Positions 1-27,800 of a stretch of 64,000 bases of DNA are shown here, piece after piece. The notes beneath the pieces are model-generated. The model ran no database searches. It had not been told where the DNA came from and was given only the letters and a program-made list of their open reading frames with translations. The translations under genes and the position numbers were made by a program. The stretch covers positions 682,001 to 746,000 of the forward strand of contig JAZGTN010000074.1 of assembly GCA_037783415.1 (NCBI GenBank), given 5' to 3'. This stretch comes from Leptasterias polaris (taxonomy: Eukaryota > Echinodermata > Asteroidea > Forcipulatida > Asteriidae). Numbering within the stretch: the first letter of the stretch is position 1; every line of letters starts with the position of its first letter.

Positions 1-528
1 ACTGAAGCCGAGTGAAAGAGTAATATGTCCATCAAAAGCTCAACAAATGACAGCAGCGCTGATTGGCTGACCAAAAGTGACTGCGATCTGAGCACACGCT
101 TGTTAAAAACTCCCGATCGCTTGGGGCCGCTTGTGGGTCGCTTAGTTAGACGCGTGTGTTAAAGAGCGCGTATTTCGACGCAATACATTTAAAGTGAATC
201 ATGTTTTTATGGTCACACCTCAAACTGCATACAGTTAGATGTATCACAAGATCAAAAAAGAATGAAGTGAGCAAGCAAAAAGCCAATGTGAGCAAGCAAT
301 TATCAAATTGTTATATAAATAATAAAAGGAGAAAAATAGAGGGGACCCGGAGGAGGCCAATGTTAAAAAAAAAATGACCTGATGAAGTCAGACTCAGTGA
401 GTCAGAGCCTCATTCACTACAATGTAAATTGTTTTGTCCTTCCTTTTAGCATCGTTTTACTTCATTTTCAGTAATTGGTTATACTTTCTGAATGCGATAA
501 ACTGTTTAATTCATATGTTATTCTTTTT
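1..528. other. Unassigned flank upstream of LINE
   Basis: I see no coding exon, RNA gene or recognisable repeat here. The stretch is ordinary A/T-rich DNA with an A-run near 366-376. Confidence 0.5.
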
Positions 529-1840
529 CAATTCAAAGTTCAATTCAATTCAAAGTAACATTTATTTCCACATTAACATTTGTAATAAGAAGATACAATG
601 GCTTATAGATAATGTGGAGGCATGTTCCGAAAAAGCAGGGCTTGTCGAGGAACAGCCTTAAGACAGAAACAAAAAGAACTAACAAAAAACAACAACTAGA
701 CAAAGGTGACCAAACAATGTGTATACACGTACATGGTTATACAAAGCAAAACTACTGGAAATTGAATAGTTAATGAGGACACAACAATAGAGAACGTTTA
801 AGCTTCTGTTTAAAAAGAGCAATAGATTTACAAGCAGAAAGCGACAACGGGAGGCTGTTCCAGAGTTTAGGACCATGAGAACGTAATGCAATGTTGAGAT
901 AGAGTGGTTTTAACAAGAGAGATGTGGACTTTCGAAGAAGATCGGGTATTATGACAATGTACAGATCTATTTAACTTGAACATATTATAGAGCATAGGCG
1001 GGAGTAAGTTATTATTGAATTTAAACATAAATATATTTTGTTGAAGCAAGTTAATATTAGTCAAAGTAAGAATATTAAGTTTACGAAATAAAGGGGGAGT
1101 GTGCTCTCTAAATGGCACCTTAGAAATAATGCGAATAACTTGCTTTTGAAGCTTGACTAGTTTGTTCAATCTAGAGGGAAGAGTATTAGCCCAGACAATA
1201 TTACAGTAGGACAAATGAGGAAGGATTAAAGTGAACAATATAAAGTACGTAAGATATTACTCGGTAAAACAAACTTAAGTCTTCTTTTAGACACTTTGTT
1301 TTCAATCTCTGTAATATGAAATTTCCAGGTAAGATTATGATCTACATGAACGCCAAGAAATTTGGTATGTAAAACTTGCTGGATTGGAACAGAATCAATT
1401 ATTACCTGACAGTTCGAGGCACTGGTGATATTAGCCTTTTTGCGAAAGATAATAAAATTGCATTTGTTTAAGTTAAGAGAAAGTCGGTTGGATTGAAGCC
1501 AGGTAGACACCTTACACAATTCGGTGTTGACAGTGTTGATAAGTGCAGTGAGAGTAGTGTTATTACTAGAATAAAAAATATTGGTGTCGTCAGCAAACAG
1601 AATAAACGATAGCAAAGTAGATGAGTGACAAATATCATTGATATACACAGAAAATAACAGTGGACCTAGAAGGGAACCCTGAGGCACTCCACATGTGACA
1701 GTGTCAGTAGTAGAGCAAGAACAATGTATTTTAGTAAATTGACTACGATTGGACAGATAACTAGCAAACCATTCTAATGCACTTTTTACTGAGTTTTTTT
1801 TAACCAGTAGGCCTATAAGTATTTCCCCACAGTATTGACT
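529..1840 (-). mobile_element. 5'-truncated LINE (CR1/Jockey-like)
   Basis: This is a non-LTR retrotransposon fragment read on the minus strand. Its 3' end has a short untranslated stretch finishing in a TTTGAATTGAATTGAA-type tail, at the left edge. The coding part runs leftward from about 1840 to about 774. The 5' end, with endonuclease and the first part of reverse transcriptase, is missing, as usual for LINE insertions. Similar tails without coding sequence occur at 4747-4790 (minus) and 5225-5262 (plus), so the family is multi-copy. The insertion stops about 320 bp upstream of the LC3 start codon and points away from that gene. Confidence 0.85.
774..1840 (-). pseudogene. LINE reverse transcriptase, C-terminal part, frameshifted
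   Basis: The minus-strand reading shows the reverse transcriptase palm of a CR1/Jockey-type LINE: the motif GVPQGSLLGPLLF, then the catalytic box FADDTN, then WLQSNRLSLN and a TKFLGV box. The thumb region with LSYCNIVWA follows in an overlapping frame near 1240, and the end with GPKLWNSLP in a third frame near 850. At least two frameshifts and the missing N-terminus make this a dead copy. The family copies its own RNA into DNA at a nicked genomic target. The catalytic aspartates are still present. Confidence 0.85.
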
Positions 1841-2162
1841 TATAAGGGTCGAGCGAGGCATTCTGGGAAAGAAAACAACCGGCGCAGCGAGATCGCACAC
1901 CACACTGGGAACGAGGTTTGACCAGTCTGCTCTGCATGCTTTAGATGGTGCGCACTCCCTGCGCAGAATATGCGAGAGCTACGTAATGTGTTCAGGCTGC
2001 TGCTGCATGCTGGGGATGCGCAGTGCCGGCGTGTGTACGTACACTGAACTTTCATTTAATGTTAATTTATAGAAGAATATAAACATTCCGTAGTAATCAG
2101 ACATCGATTGTGCACATAGAACTTCTGTTTACAGTTTATAGCCGGACGATCCAACAAGTGAC
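1841..2162 (+). promoter_or_regulatory. Likely LC3 promoter and 5' UTR
   Basis: This is the only non-repeat sequence between the LINE end and the LC3 ATG, and it is more GC-rich than its surroundings. It holds several TGCGCA half-sites resembling NRF1 sites (about 1947-1975 and 2013-2022). I see no convincing TATA box at a fixed distance. The start site cannot be placed by eye, so this call rests on position and composition. Confidence 0.45.
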
Positions 2163-15737
<13,575 letters not shown>

Positions 15738-16775
15738 TCACATGGATCTACCAGTAACTTATTACATAACAAGTTATTTTGTTTGACATCTATCCATCAG
15801 GATTCTGAAATCTTGTTTTTTATTTGTTTTTCTAATTTAAAGGTCAATTTAAAAGAATAAAAATTGAAGCAAGCTTTTTGTTTAACTTTTTTGTCAGCTA
15901 AAAAGAAACCAACAAATTCCTTAACTGACAATGTTTGCCACCTTTAGGGAAATAAAAGTGTAAAGGTTACCATCGTGTTTAAGCTCAATACAAATGAGCA
16001 ATAACAATAAATTAAGCCAGAGTATGAAGACTGAAAGAATCATTTGCCATGAACAAAACAAATACAAGACTCCAACCCACAACCTCTCCAATACAATATG
16101 AGGGCTGTATCAACTAAATTAACCAGCCCTTCAATGGGTTGCCTGGTCAGAAACCTGGGCCCAATTTCATACAGCTGCTCAAGCAGAAACAAGCTGGACA
16201 TCAGTTACAGATACTACGCGCGACATGCAGGAAACTTTTTCTGGTAAGCAAGATTTTGTTGCGCTTTAGCAGCTCTTTAAAATTAGATCCTTATGTGCCC
16301 CCATTTGTTTGATAAATGACAATAATTCCCTAGCTTTGTTCTTATGGTGAAGGTTTAGATCACTGTTTGTAATGTCAATAATTTCTGTGAGATACAAAAT
16401 TAATCCTGATTGGAGCCTTTGCATTTGCAAAAGAACCCATGGCAACTTCTTCCCCAACATAATAACTTGAGGAAAACAAAGGAACAAACTTTTCCTTCAT
16501 ACACTAGCAATATTTTGTATGTGATTTGTTTATAGTTACACAGTGAAACTTTCGAGGTCAAAATAACATGAAATTTCAAGCCATTTCTGGAACACTTCCA
16601 TGTTGAAGTAATTGTAACAGTTTGTGTAGGTTCTCCCAGAAATCAATAAGGAAAAATATTACAGAATCTATTTATATAAAAGCAATACAAATTTGAGTTT
16701 GCTGTTTAATGTAAATTCACTGTACATAAATGTAAATATATTAATCACTGATCAATAAAAGTGTTTTCTTGTTTG
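15738..16775 (+). terminator. MAP1LC3: LC3 3' UTR and candidate poly(A) signals
   Basis: AATAAA signals are seen at 15856, 15951 and 16754. The last is followed by a GT-rich stretch (GTGTTTTCTTGTTTGTAATG), which makes it the best candidate for the distal end. A decayed tRNA-like segment may lie near 16060-16130 on the minus strand, but it is too weak to call. Confidence 0.5.
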
Positions 16776-18597
16776 TAATGATGTTTTATTGGGAGAGACT
16801 AAAATATTTGAACAATTACTTTTGAGTCGTGAAAGTCTGAAAACTGCCCACCATTGTAAAGAAACCATAGACACACTGTGCTGTCACACATCCATTTTAT
16901 TTAATCAATACAGTAAGCAAAACTGTCAATCATTCTCTATTGTTTTAACATTATATATGGTTATGAATGTCTCATTGTAATTTTTTAAACAGAGTGGTTT
17001 ACTTTGATATGATTGTTTTTCTCTCCGCAAAATTCAATGAATAATAGCACACAATAATCATTTGGAGAAGGCAGGACTGAGGAACAAGATCATATAACCA
17101 GGTTCATTCTGCCAAGCATTATCCTAAAAAAACTTTAAGTTCACTGCTTGAAATAGAGAAAACAAAGAGTTGTACACTTTTAACATCTGTTACTCCATGA
17201 AATGATATTATTAAGTGTTGGTTGGTAACTGGCAGTGTCATCAGCATACATGTACGGGTACATTGAAGGACCTGGCCTAACGATTGATCCCCGTTATCTA
17301 AACAATTTTGTATCCATCCACCAAGCTGTTGTCCAATACCTAAATAATCTAATTCAACAGGTTATTTGGAAGTTTGTCTTTCCAGTCTAAAAAGATACAA
17401 CAAATATCAGGTGGATTTCTTCTTGCCCAATCATGAAAGATCTTTACCCCAAAAAACCAGGATGGTCCCCAAATTAATATGAGACAAAATGGAGTTATTA
17501 ATACAGTATGAATCAATGTGATCCTAAAATATAGGCTGGACTATTGCTTTGAGTATGTTACAATAATAATGAAGCTCTTAACTATTCCATATTAAAATCA
17601 ACAATAGGCACCAAATTTCACTTGCTTTACACACAATGTAAATCAATCAGCAAGGTAACTTTATAGATTTCACTTAAAATAACAAAGGAAGACAGTATGA
17701 TTAAAAATGTGTAAATAAGAATGCTAACAAAAATCTTTGTGTTATGGTTCAGATTTACATTTTTTGTATCAGTAAACCCCATTGTTTTCAGCTTTTTAAA
17801 AATGAAATCATGAAGTCTCAGACTTATCATTGTAGACTACTGTGATTTGGACTATGCAATGATATTGTACATCATCAAGACATCTCTGAACAAAAATTTA
17901 CTCCACTCTCAAAGAGGTTTAACAAAGGTTGATTTATGGCACATTCATAGCAGTGTAAACACACACATAATCTTAAAGGGACATATTGTCTTTGGATTTT
18001 GCTATAAAAGCATTTGATATGAAATGAATATGGTTGGAAAGATGTTTTAAAAGTAGAAATATAATGATTAACACAAATATTCCATGAATAATGGAGTCAA
18101 AAATTTGGTTCTACAAAATGGCACACCACACAATTTTGAGGTGTATTTATGTTGATCATCATATTTTACTTTTATCACACCTTTTCGTAGCCCAGTGTCC
18201 AATCCAAGGCAACAAGTCTCTTTAACTTGGGATCTAAGCATAAGGTATTTCAAATTTTATTTGAGTAAGTTGATTTGGTCATAAAAATCTTAGTCTTCAT
18301 CTGGTACTCAGGAAAAGAAATATACAACTACATTTTCCTTCATTGATTGCTTAAACAATATTTCTATAGTCTTGTGTTCTAGTACATGTACATGATCAAG
18401 GTAGTTTAAATTTCATCTAACATTAGATGGCGTATTGAGTAGCTGTTTAAATGTTACCAGGGTTTAGTTGCCTGAGGGACCCCAACAAGGGCTAATCAAA
18501 TGAGTATACACCCTTATTGTGCAAGTCACAAGAAATTTCAATGTAAAATGTTTTGTATTATTCAAAATAGTAAACGGAAAATTGCAGACCATGTACA
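16776..18597. other. Intergenic DNA between convergent LC3 and GBE1
   Basis: A/T-rich sequence with only short open frames and no family resemblance. It separates the two convergent 3' ends and may include more of either 3' UTR. Confidence 0.5.
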
Positions 18598-18828
18598 TTT
18601 ATTTAGAAATGTTGATATTGGGTGATTTGCTCTAACAATCATTCTTGAAGTACCGCTACTAGAGGTAAACCAGAGTTAGTAGTCAACGGACAGTGACCTT
18701 ACAGAGGTCTACCTTTACTATCCTGCTGGGTAGTCAAGTCACAATATTAAAGTTATGAGTTACTTGACCCAAACTGGAAGTCTTGGTTATAACGCAGTGA
18801 AGCATCTCTGATGGTAAACCAGCTTGTC
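18598..18828 (-). terminator. GBE1: GBE1 3' UTR with candidate poly(A) signal
   Basis: On the minus strand an AATAAA lies at 18598-18603, 226 bp past the GBE1 stop. It is the nearest canonical signal I noticed. Transcript evidence would be needed to fix the end. Confidence 0.4.
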
Positions 18829-18882
18829 CTATACATCATCCTCTACAGCAAGAACCAAGACTACACGACTTGGTATATACAC
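18829..18882 (-). CDS. GBE1: GBE1 last coding exon
   Basis: Acceptor TTTTTTGAAG, then [17 protein letters not shown] and a TAG at 18829-18831. It encodes the final strand of the C-terminal beta domain. Confidence 0.9.
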   Translation of the reverse strand: MYIPSRVVLVLAVEDDV

Positions 18883-21800
18883 CTTCAAAAAACAAAAACT
18901 TCATGATTTAAGTTTGTTGTGCAATTTGGTTCAGGATGCATCATCAAAACCTACGCATGCTTCAGCAACCTGGTATGGAAACGTGAGATTCCCTATATAG
19001 TACATCAGGTCTTGACAGACAAGGTATTGCTTGCTCGCCAATCATCATGCTCTCAAAAATGCATTTCAAGTTCAGGACAAGTTTTTGATGATGGTAAAAT
19101 AAAATAGAGTTGCTATTACCATACTAATGAGGGTCAGTCATAGGACCCAATACCAAAAAGAGTCGGCCTTAATAATTTTTTCTTTCTTTTTAATATTTCA
19201 TAAAAATGTGTTACTGTAAAACTGCATTGAGAATTTCCTTTGATTAAGTTTGATTTTCTTAGAACTGCCCTGGATTCTTACCTGCATGGAATGTTCTCTG
19301 TTGTGCCATGCAGTAGGTGATGTTAAGAAGTCAGTGTTATGGTCCAATCGAGAATGACCACCAAACTCGGCATCATCAGAATCCAGCACTATCTTGTATC
19401 TTCAGCCACTAAGGAAACTCCTCAACAATTGTTTGAGCAATGTTTACAAAAAGATAGTTTAGACATTTATGTTATAGTATTAAAACAAAGGATTTCTCAA
19501 TTGTTCAGCCAATGGTTTCTGTTGCTAACTCAGGTACAATAGAGAGGTTTCGCAAGCGTACGGATACAGATACGGTATCCGTATCCGTTCACGTTAGATG
19601 CGCTTCAGATTTTGTCAGGCCTAGGCCAATGTATAGACACACATTGGCATAGGTTCTGCGAGCAAAACAAATCCAAAAACATGTGTATGTTCTTGTTACA
19701 TTGGAGAATTTGATTGAATAGTATTTTTGTTTAACTGATCGTTTTCGGACCCCCACGTTAAACGCGTGTAAAGAAAGTTTCCGGCAAGCATGTCAAAATA
19801 GAGAAGACTGTTTATACTGCAAAACTACAACTAAAATCAGCAAAACGGTATCCATTTCTAACGTACGTGTATGAGCTCCCGTATCCGTTGTCAACGCGCA
19901 CGCAAAACACGGGAGCCACGGTTATGCGTCACGTGAACACACAAAGTGCCGACGTATCCGTATCTGTATCTGTATCCGTAGCCTTGCGAAACCTCTCTAA
20001 TGAATCCCTTTTCCAATGATAAGTGTTCTTAGTACTTTACATACAGCTTAGTACCTTAAATAAACCTGCAGGTTTAATCAAAATGTCACAAACTGCCCGA
20101 CCAGGATTCAACCAACATTCTGGGAAACAAGAAATCAGCATTTCTTCTCTCTCAACCAATCTTTATAAAGGATACTTTCCAGGGATGTTAGTTCCAATAC
20201 GATAGTCAGTGAAGCTTGATGTCACATGGAAGTTGAAGACAAACACAAGACTGGCTCTTTCAAACACAATCAGCTTATCATCTTCATGGGTGCAACTAAC
20301 ATAGGCCTGGAAATTATTACATGTATTGGATTAGTCTGGACTTTATGTATACACTTTGAACAAAAACACACAAATTACTGTTGGTCATTTCTTGAAGTTG
20401 TATAATTTCACCTTCAGTGTGAAGTAATTATTTCCTACCTACCCACTGTTGGCATTGTCCCTTATATCATGGCTCTCTGTGATTTTACATGAATAAAATC
20501 TCAAGTTATAAACAACAAGGAAGACTGACTGGGTAAATTACAAATAATTTGGGATTGATCAAAGAAAAACTTACTACAGCGGGATTTGAACCAACGACCT
20601 CCAGTTTAACGTGCCGGCGCTCAACCAACTGAGCTATCTAGCCCTATGTTATCGGTCTCCCTATTTTGTCAATATCTTTGTTCGGGGGGTGCCAGTCAGA
20701 AGCCATGCAACCGCAAACTGCCGTGTAGCCAGGGATCACACTCAAGTATACGATACAACCTGGGAAGCGGCAGCCAGGGGATCACCTTAAGGGGATGCAC
20801 TTTTTTTTCAAGTATCAAGTTATAAACTGACTGAGTAAATATGAAAAATCAGCAACAAACTATCATGTAATCAAACTGGTGAGATCTTCATCAAGATACG
20901 TTCAAATGTAACCTACTTGACCTATCCACAAACCACTCCAAGAAAGCACAAAAATTCATCAAATCCTTCTGAAGAACTACTGTTTACTAATTAAGCCATC
21001 CTTGTTACCCAATCTGATGATGCCACACAACTGGTTTACCAAGAGGCCTGTTGTTTTGGTTGGCTGGATAGTGGAATCGGTAAAAAAATTCACTGATAAC
21101 ATAAAATGTGCATGATAACCCACATGCCAGTGTCCACCTCCCATTACAGCAATCTGATCCTACCACTTGATGATCGTACACTCACATACAACACTCAACT
21201 GTGATATTGAAGCTGAATGTAGTGATTTTGAAACTCTCTGTGTTTTGGGGGCTTGATTTGTGCAAGTTTAGCAGCGTATACAAATGTCATCAGATGTAAA
21301 TTGACTTTATAAGCATCCACACACAATACTTTGTTGTAGGTTTCATTATTTGGAAAACAGAATTGTTTCCAGAGGTCTCTAGCGAAGTGAACACTAAAAG
21401 TCAATTAACCCTCAACCCTCCTACGCCCACTGTTTCACTATCTAAAACCATTTGCACTCTTCACTGATCAGGCGTGCTTGATCCAATGGTACAAGGATGG
21501 TGGCAAGTGTGGTGTGAGGAATGGATTTTGTTAATAGCTTCAAATGCTTCATCAATAGGAGGGTTAATTAGATTATTGATTATGTAAATAAACAATTTCA
21601 ACTACAAGTTTAACTTGCCATCGGTTGATTACAGACAAGGTCGAAATAAAGACATTCATCAGCAAAGTGTTTCAGAGAAGTAGGTAGCTGTTTGAGACCA
21701 GGATCTCACCACGCTGTTTGAAAGTACTGTGCGTTATAATGCAAGTCATTTTGTGTGAAGGAAAAAACATTGATTTTATGAGTTCTCACCATGCACCATG

Positions 21801-24800
21801 GCTATGTGCAAGAAATGTAAAAGACAAACTGTTTGCTTGATTAAATTCCAGCACTCTGGAAGCAAGGGGTGACACTCCCTTTTACTCTTCCATGACAAAC
21901 AGCAAATTAATCTGCAATGACTGCTTTATACAATGCATTTTTGATTGGGTTGTGCAAGCTTCCAATACTTTCTACCTTTGTCTTGGAATGTCAACTTTCA
22001 ATGCCTCCTTTAAAACAACTGTCATTACTTTTCAATGAATTTCCACGATTGAATTACAATCCAGGATCCTACTGTCATGGACTTTTAGAACTTTACTACA
22101 ACACTGATAGATTTATGTGTACCCATTACAGATGCTTCATGTATGTCATACCTGAGGACTGTTCAACCACTGTTTCTTGTGCTGTAACTCATTCATTGCC
22201 CTGTCAAAGTTATTGAGATGTTTATAGCGTAAGTTGTCATCATCAACTACATTCCATTGCCTCCTTGCATAATGGTAACTGTTACCATTACCTGGTCGAG
22301 GGAAGTCTAACCACTCTGGATGACCAAATTCATTCCCTGAAAAACACAAGTTTTAAAGTTTATTTTTACATTTCTTTAATGATTTATTTGAGTTATTTTA
22401 ATTTTATGCATTTATTTACTCATGGTATAGTCCTAGCTTTTTTAGCTACCCTTACTCTCAGTAACAAACAGTGTACATACATGTATGAACTTTTCATTTT
22501 AAATTTTTGAGAGTGAACTCTGTAATTCATAATTTTAAAATTGTTCTTCATTACATTTAGAAATCCTTTTATTTGTCAGTCTTAACTAAGACTGAGCAGG
22601 GCTGTGTTTATCCAGGCCGTCTTAGAATGGTTTTCCTCCCTCTCTCCCAGCCTTTCCCAGTGTTCCTTTCCAACCACATTATTTCAAATATCCTACATGT
22701 ACAGTTTTTAAGACTGCAGTTTAATCTGGAGAAATGTGCAACAATGATCAAGAGAGGGGAAAGAGATCACATTCCAATGGCATTACTCTGCCAAATAACG
22801 CACATCTGAAGACTTTGAGCGAGGACAAAATTATTGATATCTTAGAGTTCTTTAAGTGGATCACGTCCTTCACAAGGAATCAAAGACCTTAAGGCAGAAT
22901 ACACTGTACATCAGGCGGGTTAAGAAATGCTTGAAGTCCAAACTGAATGGAGGAAACATGGTCAAGGTGATTAACACATGGGTCTTGTATTTGATGAGGT
23001 AGGCCTACTGTGCAGGTCCAAGGAAGTTCTACATTTAGATGTCACTCACAGGAGGACAAGGAATATACTAACCCATAAGACAAATGAGACAAGTCTTCTC
23101 TGAGTACTTGTCCAAATAAAAACAATTTACATGTTAAACTGTTTAGAAAATTTTTGTCTTGTAAAATAGATTGTGGTCCAGGCAGTAAACATTTTGAGCT
23201 ACAAGCCCTGCAGTCTTGTGGAATTTTACCCCAAATTCGAGCCCTGCTATGTGATGATGCATGGCATGCTACATCCATAGGCAAATGTCAGCAGACCCCT
23301 GCTATGTGATGATGCATGGCATGCTACATCCATAGGCAAATGTCAGCAGACCCCTGCTATGTGATGATGCATGGCATGCTACATCCATAGGCAAATGTCA
23401 GCAGACCCCTGCTATGTGATGATGCATGGCATGCTACATCCATAGGCAAATGTCAGCAGACCCCTGCTATGTGATGATGCATGGCATGCTACATCCATAG
23501 GCAAATGTCAGCAGACCCCTGCTATGTGATGATGCATGGCATGCTACATCCATAGGCAAATGTCAGCAGACCCCTGCTATGTGATGATGCATGGCATGCT
23601 ACATCCATAGGCAAATGTCAGCAGACCCCTGCTATGTGATGATGCATGGCATGCTACATCCATAGGCAAATGTCAGCAGACCCCTGCTATGTGATGATGC
23701 ATGGCATGCTACATCCATAGGCAAATGTCAGCAGACCCCTGCTATGTGATGATGCATGGCATGCTACATCCATAGGCAAATGTCAGCAGACCCCTGCTAT
23801 GTGATGATGCATGGCATGCTACATCCATAGGCAAATGTCAGCAGACCCCTGCTATGTGATGATGCATGGCATGCTACATCCATAGGCAAATGTCAGCAGA
23901 CCCCTGCTATGTGATGATGCATGGCATGCTACATCCATAGGCAAATGTCAGCAGACCCCTGCTATGTGATGATGCATGGCATGCTACATCCATAGGCAAA
24001 TGTCAGCAGACCCCTGCTATGTGATGATGCATGGCATGCTACATCCATAGGCAAATGTCAGCAGACCCCTGCTATGTGATGATGCATGGCATGCTACATC
24101 CATAGGCAAATGTCAGCAGACCCCTGCTATGTGATGATGCATGGCATGCTACATCCATAGGCAAATGTCAGCAGACCCCTGCTATGTGATGATGCATGGC
24201 ATGCTACATCCATAGGCAAATGTCAGCAGACCCCTGCTATGTGATGATGCATGGCATGCTACATCCATAGGCAAATGTCAGCAGACCCCTGCTATGTGAT
24301 GATGCATGGCATGCTACATCCATAGGCAAATGTCAGCAGACCCCTGCTATGTGATGATGCATGGCATGCTACATCCATAGGCAAATGTCAGCAGACCCCT
24401 GCTATGTGATGATGCATGGCATGCTACATCCATAGGCAAATGTCAGCAGACCCCTGCTATGTGATGATGCATGGCATGCTACATCCATAGGCAAATGTCA
24501 GCAGACCCCTGCTATGTGATGATGCATGGCATGCTACATCCATAGGCAAATGTCAGCAGACCCCTGCTATGTGATGATGCATGGCATGCTACATCCATAG
24601 GCAAATGTCAGCAGACCCCTGCTATGTGATGATGCATGGCATGCTACATCCATAGGCAAATGTCAGCAGACCCCTGCTATGTGATGATGCATGGCATGCT
24701 ACATCCATAGGCAAATGTCAGCAGACCCCTGCTATGTGATGATGCATGGCATGCTACATCCATAGGCAAATGTCAGCAGACCCCTGCTATGTGATGATGC

Positions 24801-27800
24801 ATGGCATGCTACATCCATAGGCAAATGTCAGCAGACCCCTGCTATGTGATGATGCATGGCATGCTACATCCATAGGCAAATGTCAGCAGACCCCTGCTAT
24901 GTGATGATGCATGGCATGCTACATCCATAGGCAAATGTCAGCAGACCCCTGCTATGTGATGATGCATGGCATGCTACATCCATAGGCAAATGTCAGCAGA
25001 CCCCTGCTATGTGATGATGCATGGCATGCTACATCCATAGGCAAATGTCAGCAGACCCCTGCTATGTGATGATGCATGGCATGCTACATCCATAGGCAAA
25101 TGTCAGCAGACCCCTGCTATGTGATGATGCATGGCATGCTACATCCATAGGCAAATGTCAGCAGACCCCTGCTATGTGATGATGCATGGCATGCTACATC
25201 CATAGGCAAATGTCAGCAGACCCCTGCTATGTGATGATGCATGGCATGCTACATCCATAGGCAAATGTCAGCAGACCCCTGCTATGTGATGATGCATGGC
25301 ATGCTACATCCATAGGCAAATGTCAGCAGACCCCTGCTATGTGATGATGCATGGCATGCTACATCCATAGGCAAATGTCAGCAGACCCCTGCTATGTGAT
25401 GATGCATGGCATGCTACATCCATAGGCAAATGTCAGCAGACCCCTGCTATGTGATGATGCATGGCATGCTACATCCATAGGCAAATGTCAGCAGACCCCT
25501 GCTATGTGATGATGCATGGCATGCTACATCCATAGGCAAATGTCAGCAGACCCCTGCTATGTGATGATGCATGGCATGCTACATCCATAGGCAAATGTCA
25601 GCAGACCCCTGCTATGTGATGATGCATGGCATGCTACATCCATAGGCAAATGTCAGCAGACCCCTGCTATGTGATGATGCATGGCATGCTACATCCATAG
25701 GCAAATGTCAGCAGACCCCTGCTATGTGATGATGCATGGCATGCTACATCCATAGGCAAATGTCAGCAGACCCCTGCTATGTGATGATGCATGGCATGCT
25801 ACATCCATAGGCAAATGTCAGCAGACCCCTGCTATGTGATGATGCATGGCATGCTACATCCATAGGCAAATGTCAGCAGACCCCTGCTATGTGATGATGC
25901 ATGGCATGCTACATCCATAGGCAAATGTCAGCAGACCCCTGCTATGTGATGATGCATGGCATGCTACATCCATAGGCAAATGTCAGCAGACCCCTGCTAT
26001 GTGATGATGCATGGCATGCTACATCCATAGGCAAATGTCAGCAGACCCCTGCTATGTGATGATGCATGGCATGCTACATCCATAGGCAAATGTCAGCAGA
26101 CCCCTGCTATGTGATGATGCATGGCATGCTACATCCATAGGCAAATGTCAGCAGACCCCTGCTATGTGATGATGCATGGCATGCTACATCCATAGGCAAA
26201 TGTCAGCAGACCCCTGCTATGTGATGATGCATGGCATGCTACATCCATAGGCAAATGTCAGCAGACCCCTGCTATGTGATGATGCATGGCATGCTACATC
26301 CATAGGCAAATGTCAGCAGACCCCTGCTATGTGATGATGCATGGCATGCTACATCCATAGGCAAATGTCAGCAGACCCCTGCTATGTGATGATGCATGGC
26401 ATGCTACATCCATAGGCAAATGTCAGCAGACCCCTGCTATGTGATGATGCATGGCATGCTACATCCATAGGCAAATGTCAGCAGACCCCTGCTATGTGAT
26501 GATGCATGGCATGCTACATCCATAGGCAAATGTCAGCAGACCCCTGCTATGTGATGATGCATGGCATGCTACATCCATAGGCAAATGTCAGCAGACCCCT
26601 GCTATGTGATGATGCATGGCATGCTACATCCATAGGCAAATGTCAGCAGACCCCTGCTATGTGATGATGCATGGCATGCTACATCCATAGGCAAATGTCA
26701 GCAGACCCCTGCTATGTGATGATGCATGGCATGCTACATCCATAGGCAAATGTCAGCAGACCCCTGCTATGTGATGATGCATGGCATGCTACATCCATAG
26801 GCAAATGTCAGCAGACCCCTGCTATGTGATGATGCATGGCATGCTACATCCATAGGCAAATGTCAGCAGACCCCTGCTATGTGATGATGCATGGCATGCT
26901 ACATCCATAGGCAAATGTCAGCAGACCCCTGCTATGTGATGATGCATGGCATGCTACATCCATAGGCAAATGTCAGCAGACCCCTGCTATGTGATGATGC
27001 ATGGCATGCTACATCCATAGGCAAATGTCAGCAGACCCCTGCTATGTGATGATGCATGGCATGCTACATCCATAGGCAAATGTCAGCAGACCCCTGCTAT
27101 GTGATGATGCATGGCATGCTACATCCATAGGCAAATGTCAGCAGACCCCTGCTATGTGATGATGCATGGCATGCTACATCCATAGGCAAATGTCAGCAGA
27201 CCCCTGCTATGTGATGATGCATGGCATGCTACATCCATAGGCAAATGTCAGCAGACCCCTGCTATGTGATGATGCATGGCATGCTACATCCATAGGCAAA
27301 TGTCAGCAGACCCCTGCTATGTGATGATGCATGGCATGCTACATCCATAGGCAAATGTCAGCAGACCCCTGCTATGTGATGATGCATGGCATGCTACATC
27401 CATAGGCAAATGTCAGCAGACCCCTGCTATGTGATGATGCATGGCATGCTACATCCATAGGCAAATGTCAGCAGACCCCTGCTATGTGATGATGCATGGC
27501 ATGCTACATCCATAGGCAAATGTCAGCAGACCCCTGCTATGTGATGATGCATGGCATGCTACATCCATAGGCAAATGTCAGCAGACCCCTGCTATGTGAT
27601 GATGCATGGCATGCTACATCCATAGGCAAATGTCAGCAGACCCCTGCTATGTGATGATGCATGGCATGCTACATCCATAGGCAAATGTCAGCAGACCCCT
27701 GCTATGTGATGATGCATGGCATGCTACATCCATAGGCAAATGTCAGCAGACCCCTGCTATGTGATGATGCATGGCATGCTACATCCATAGGCAAATGTCA

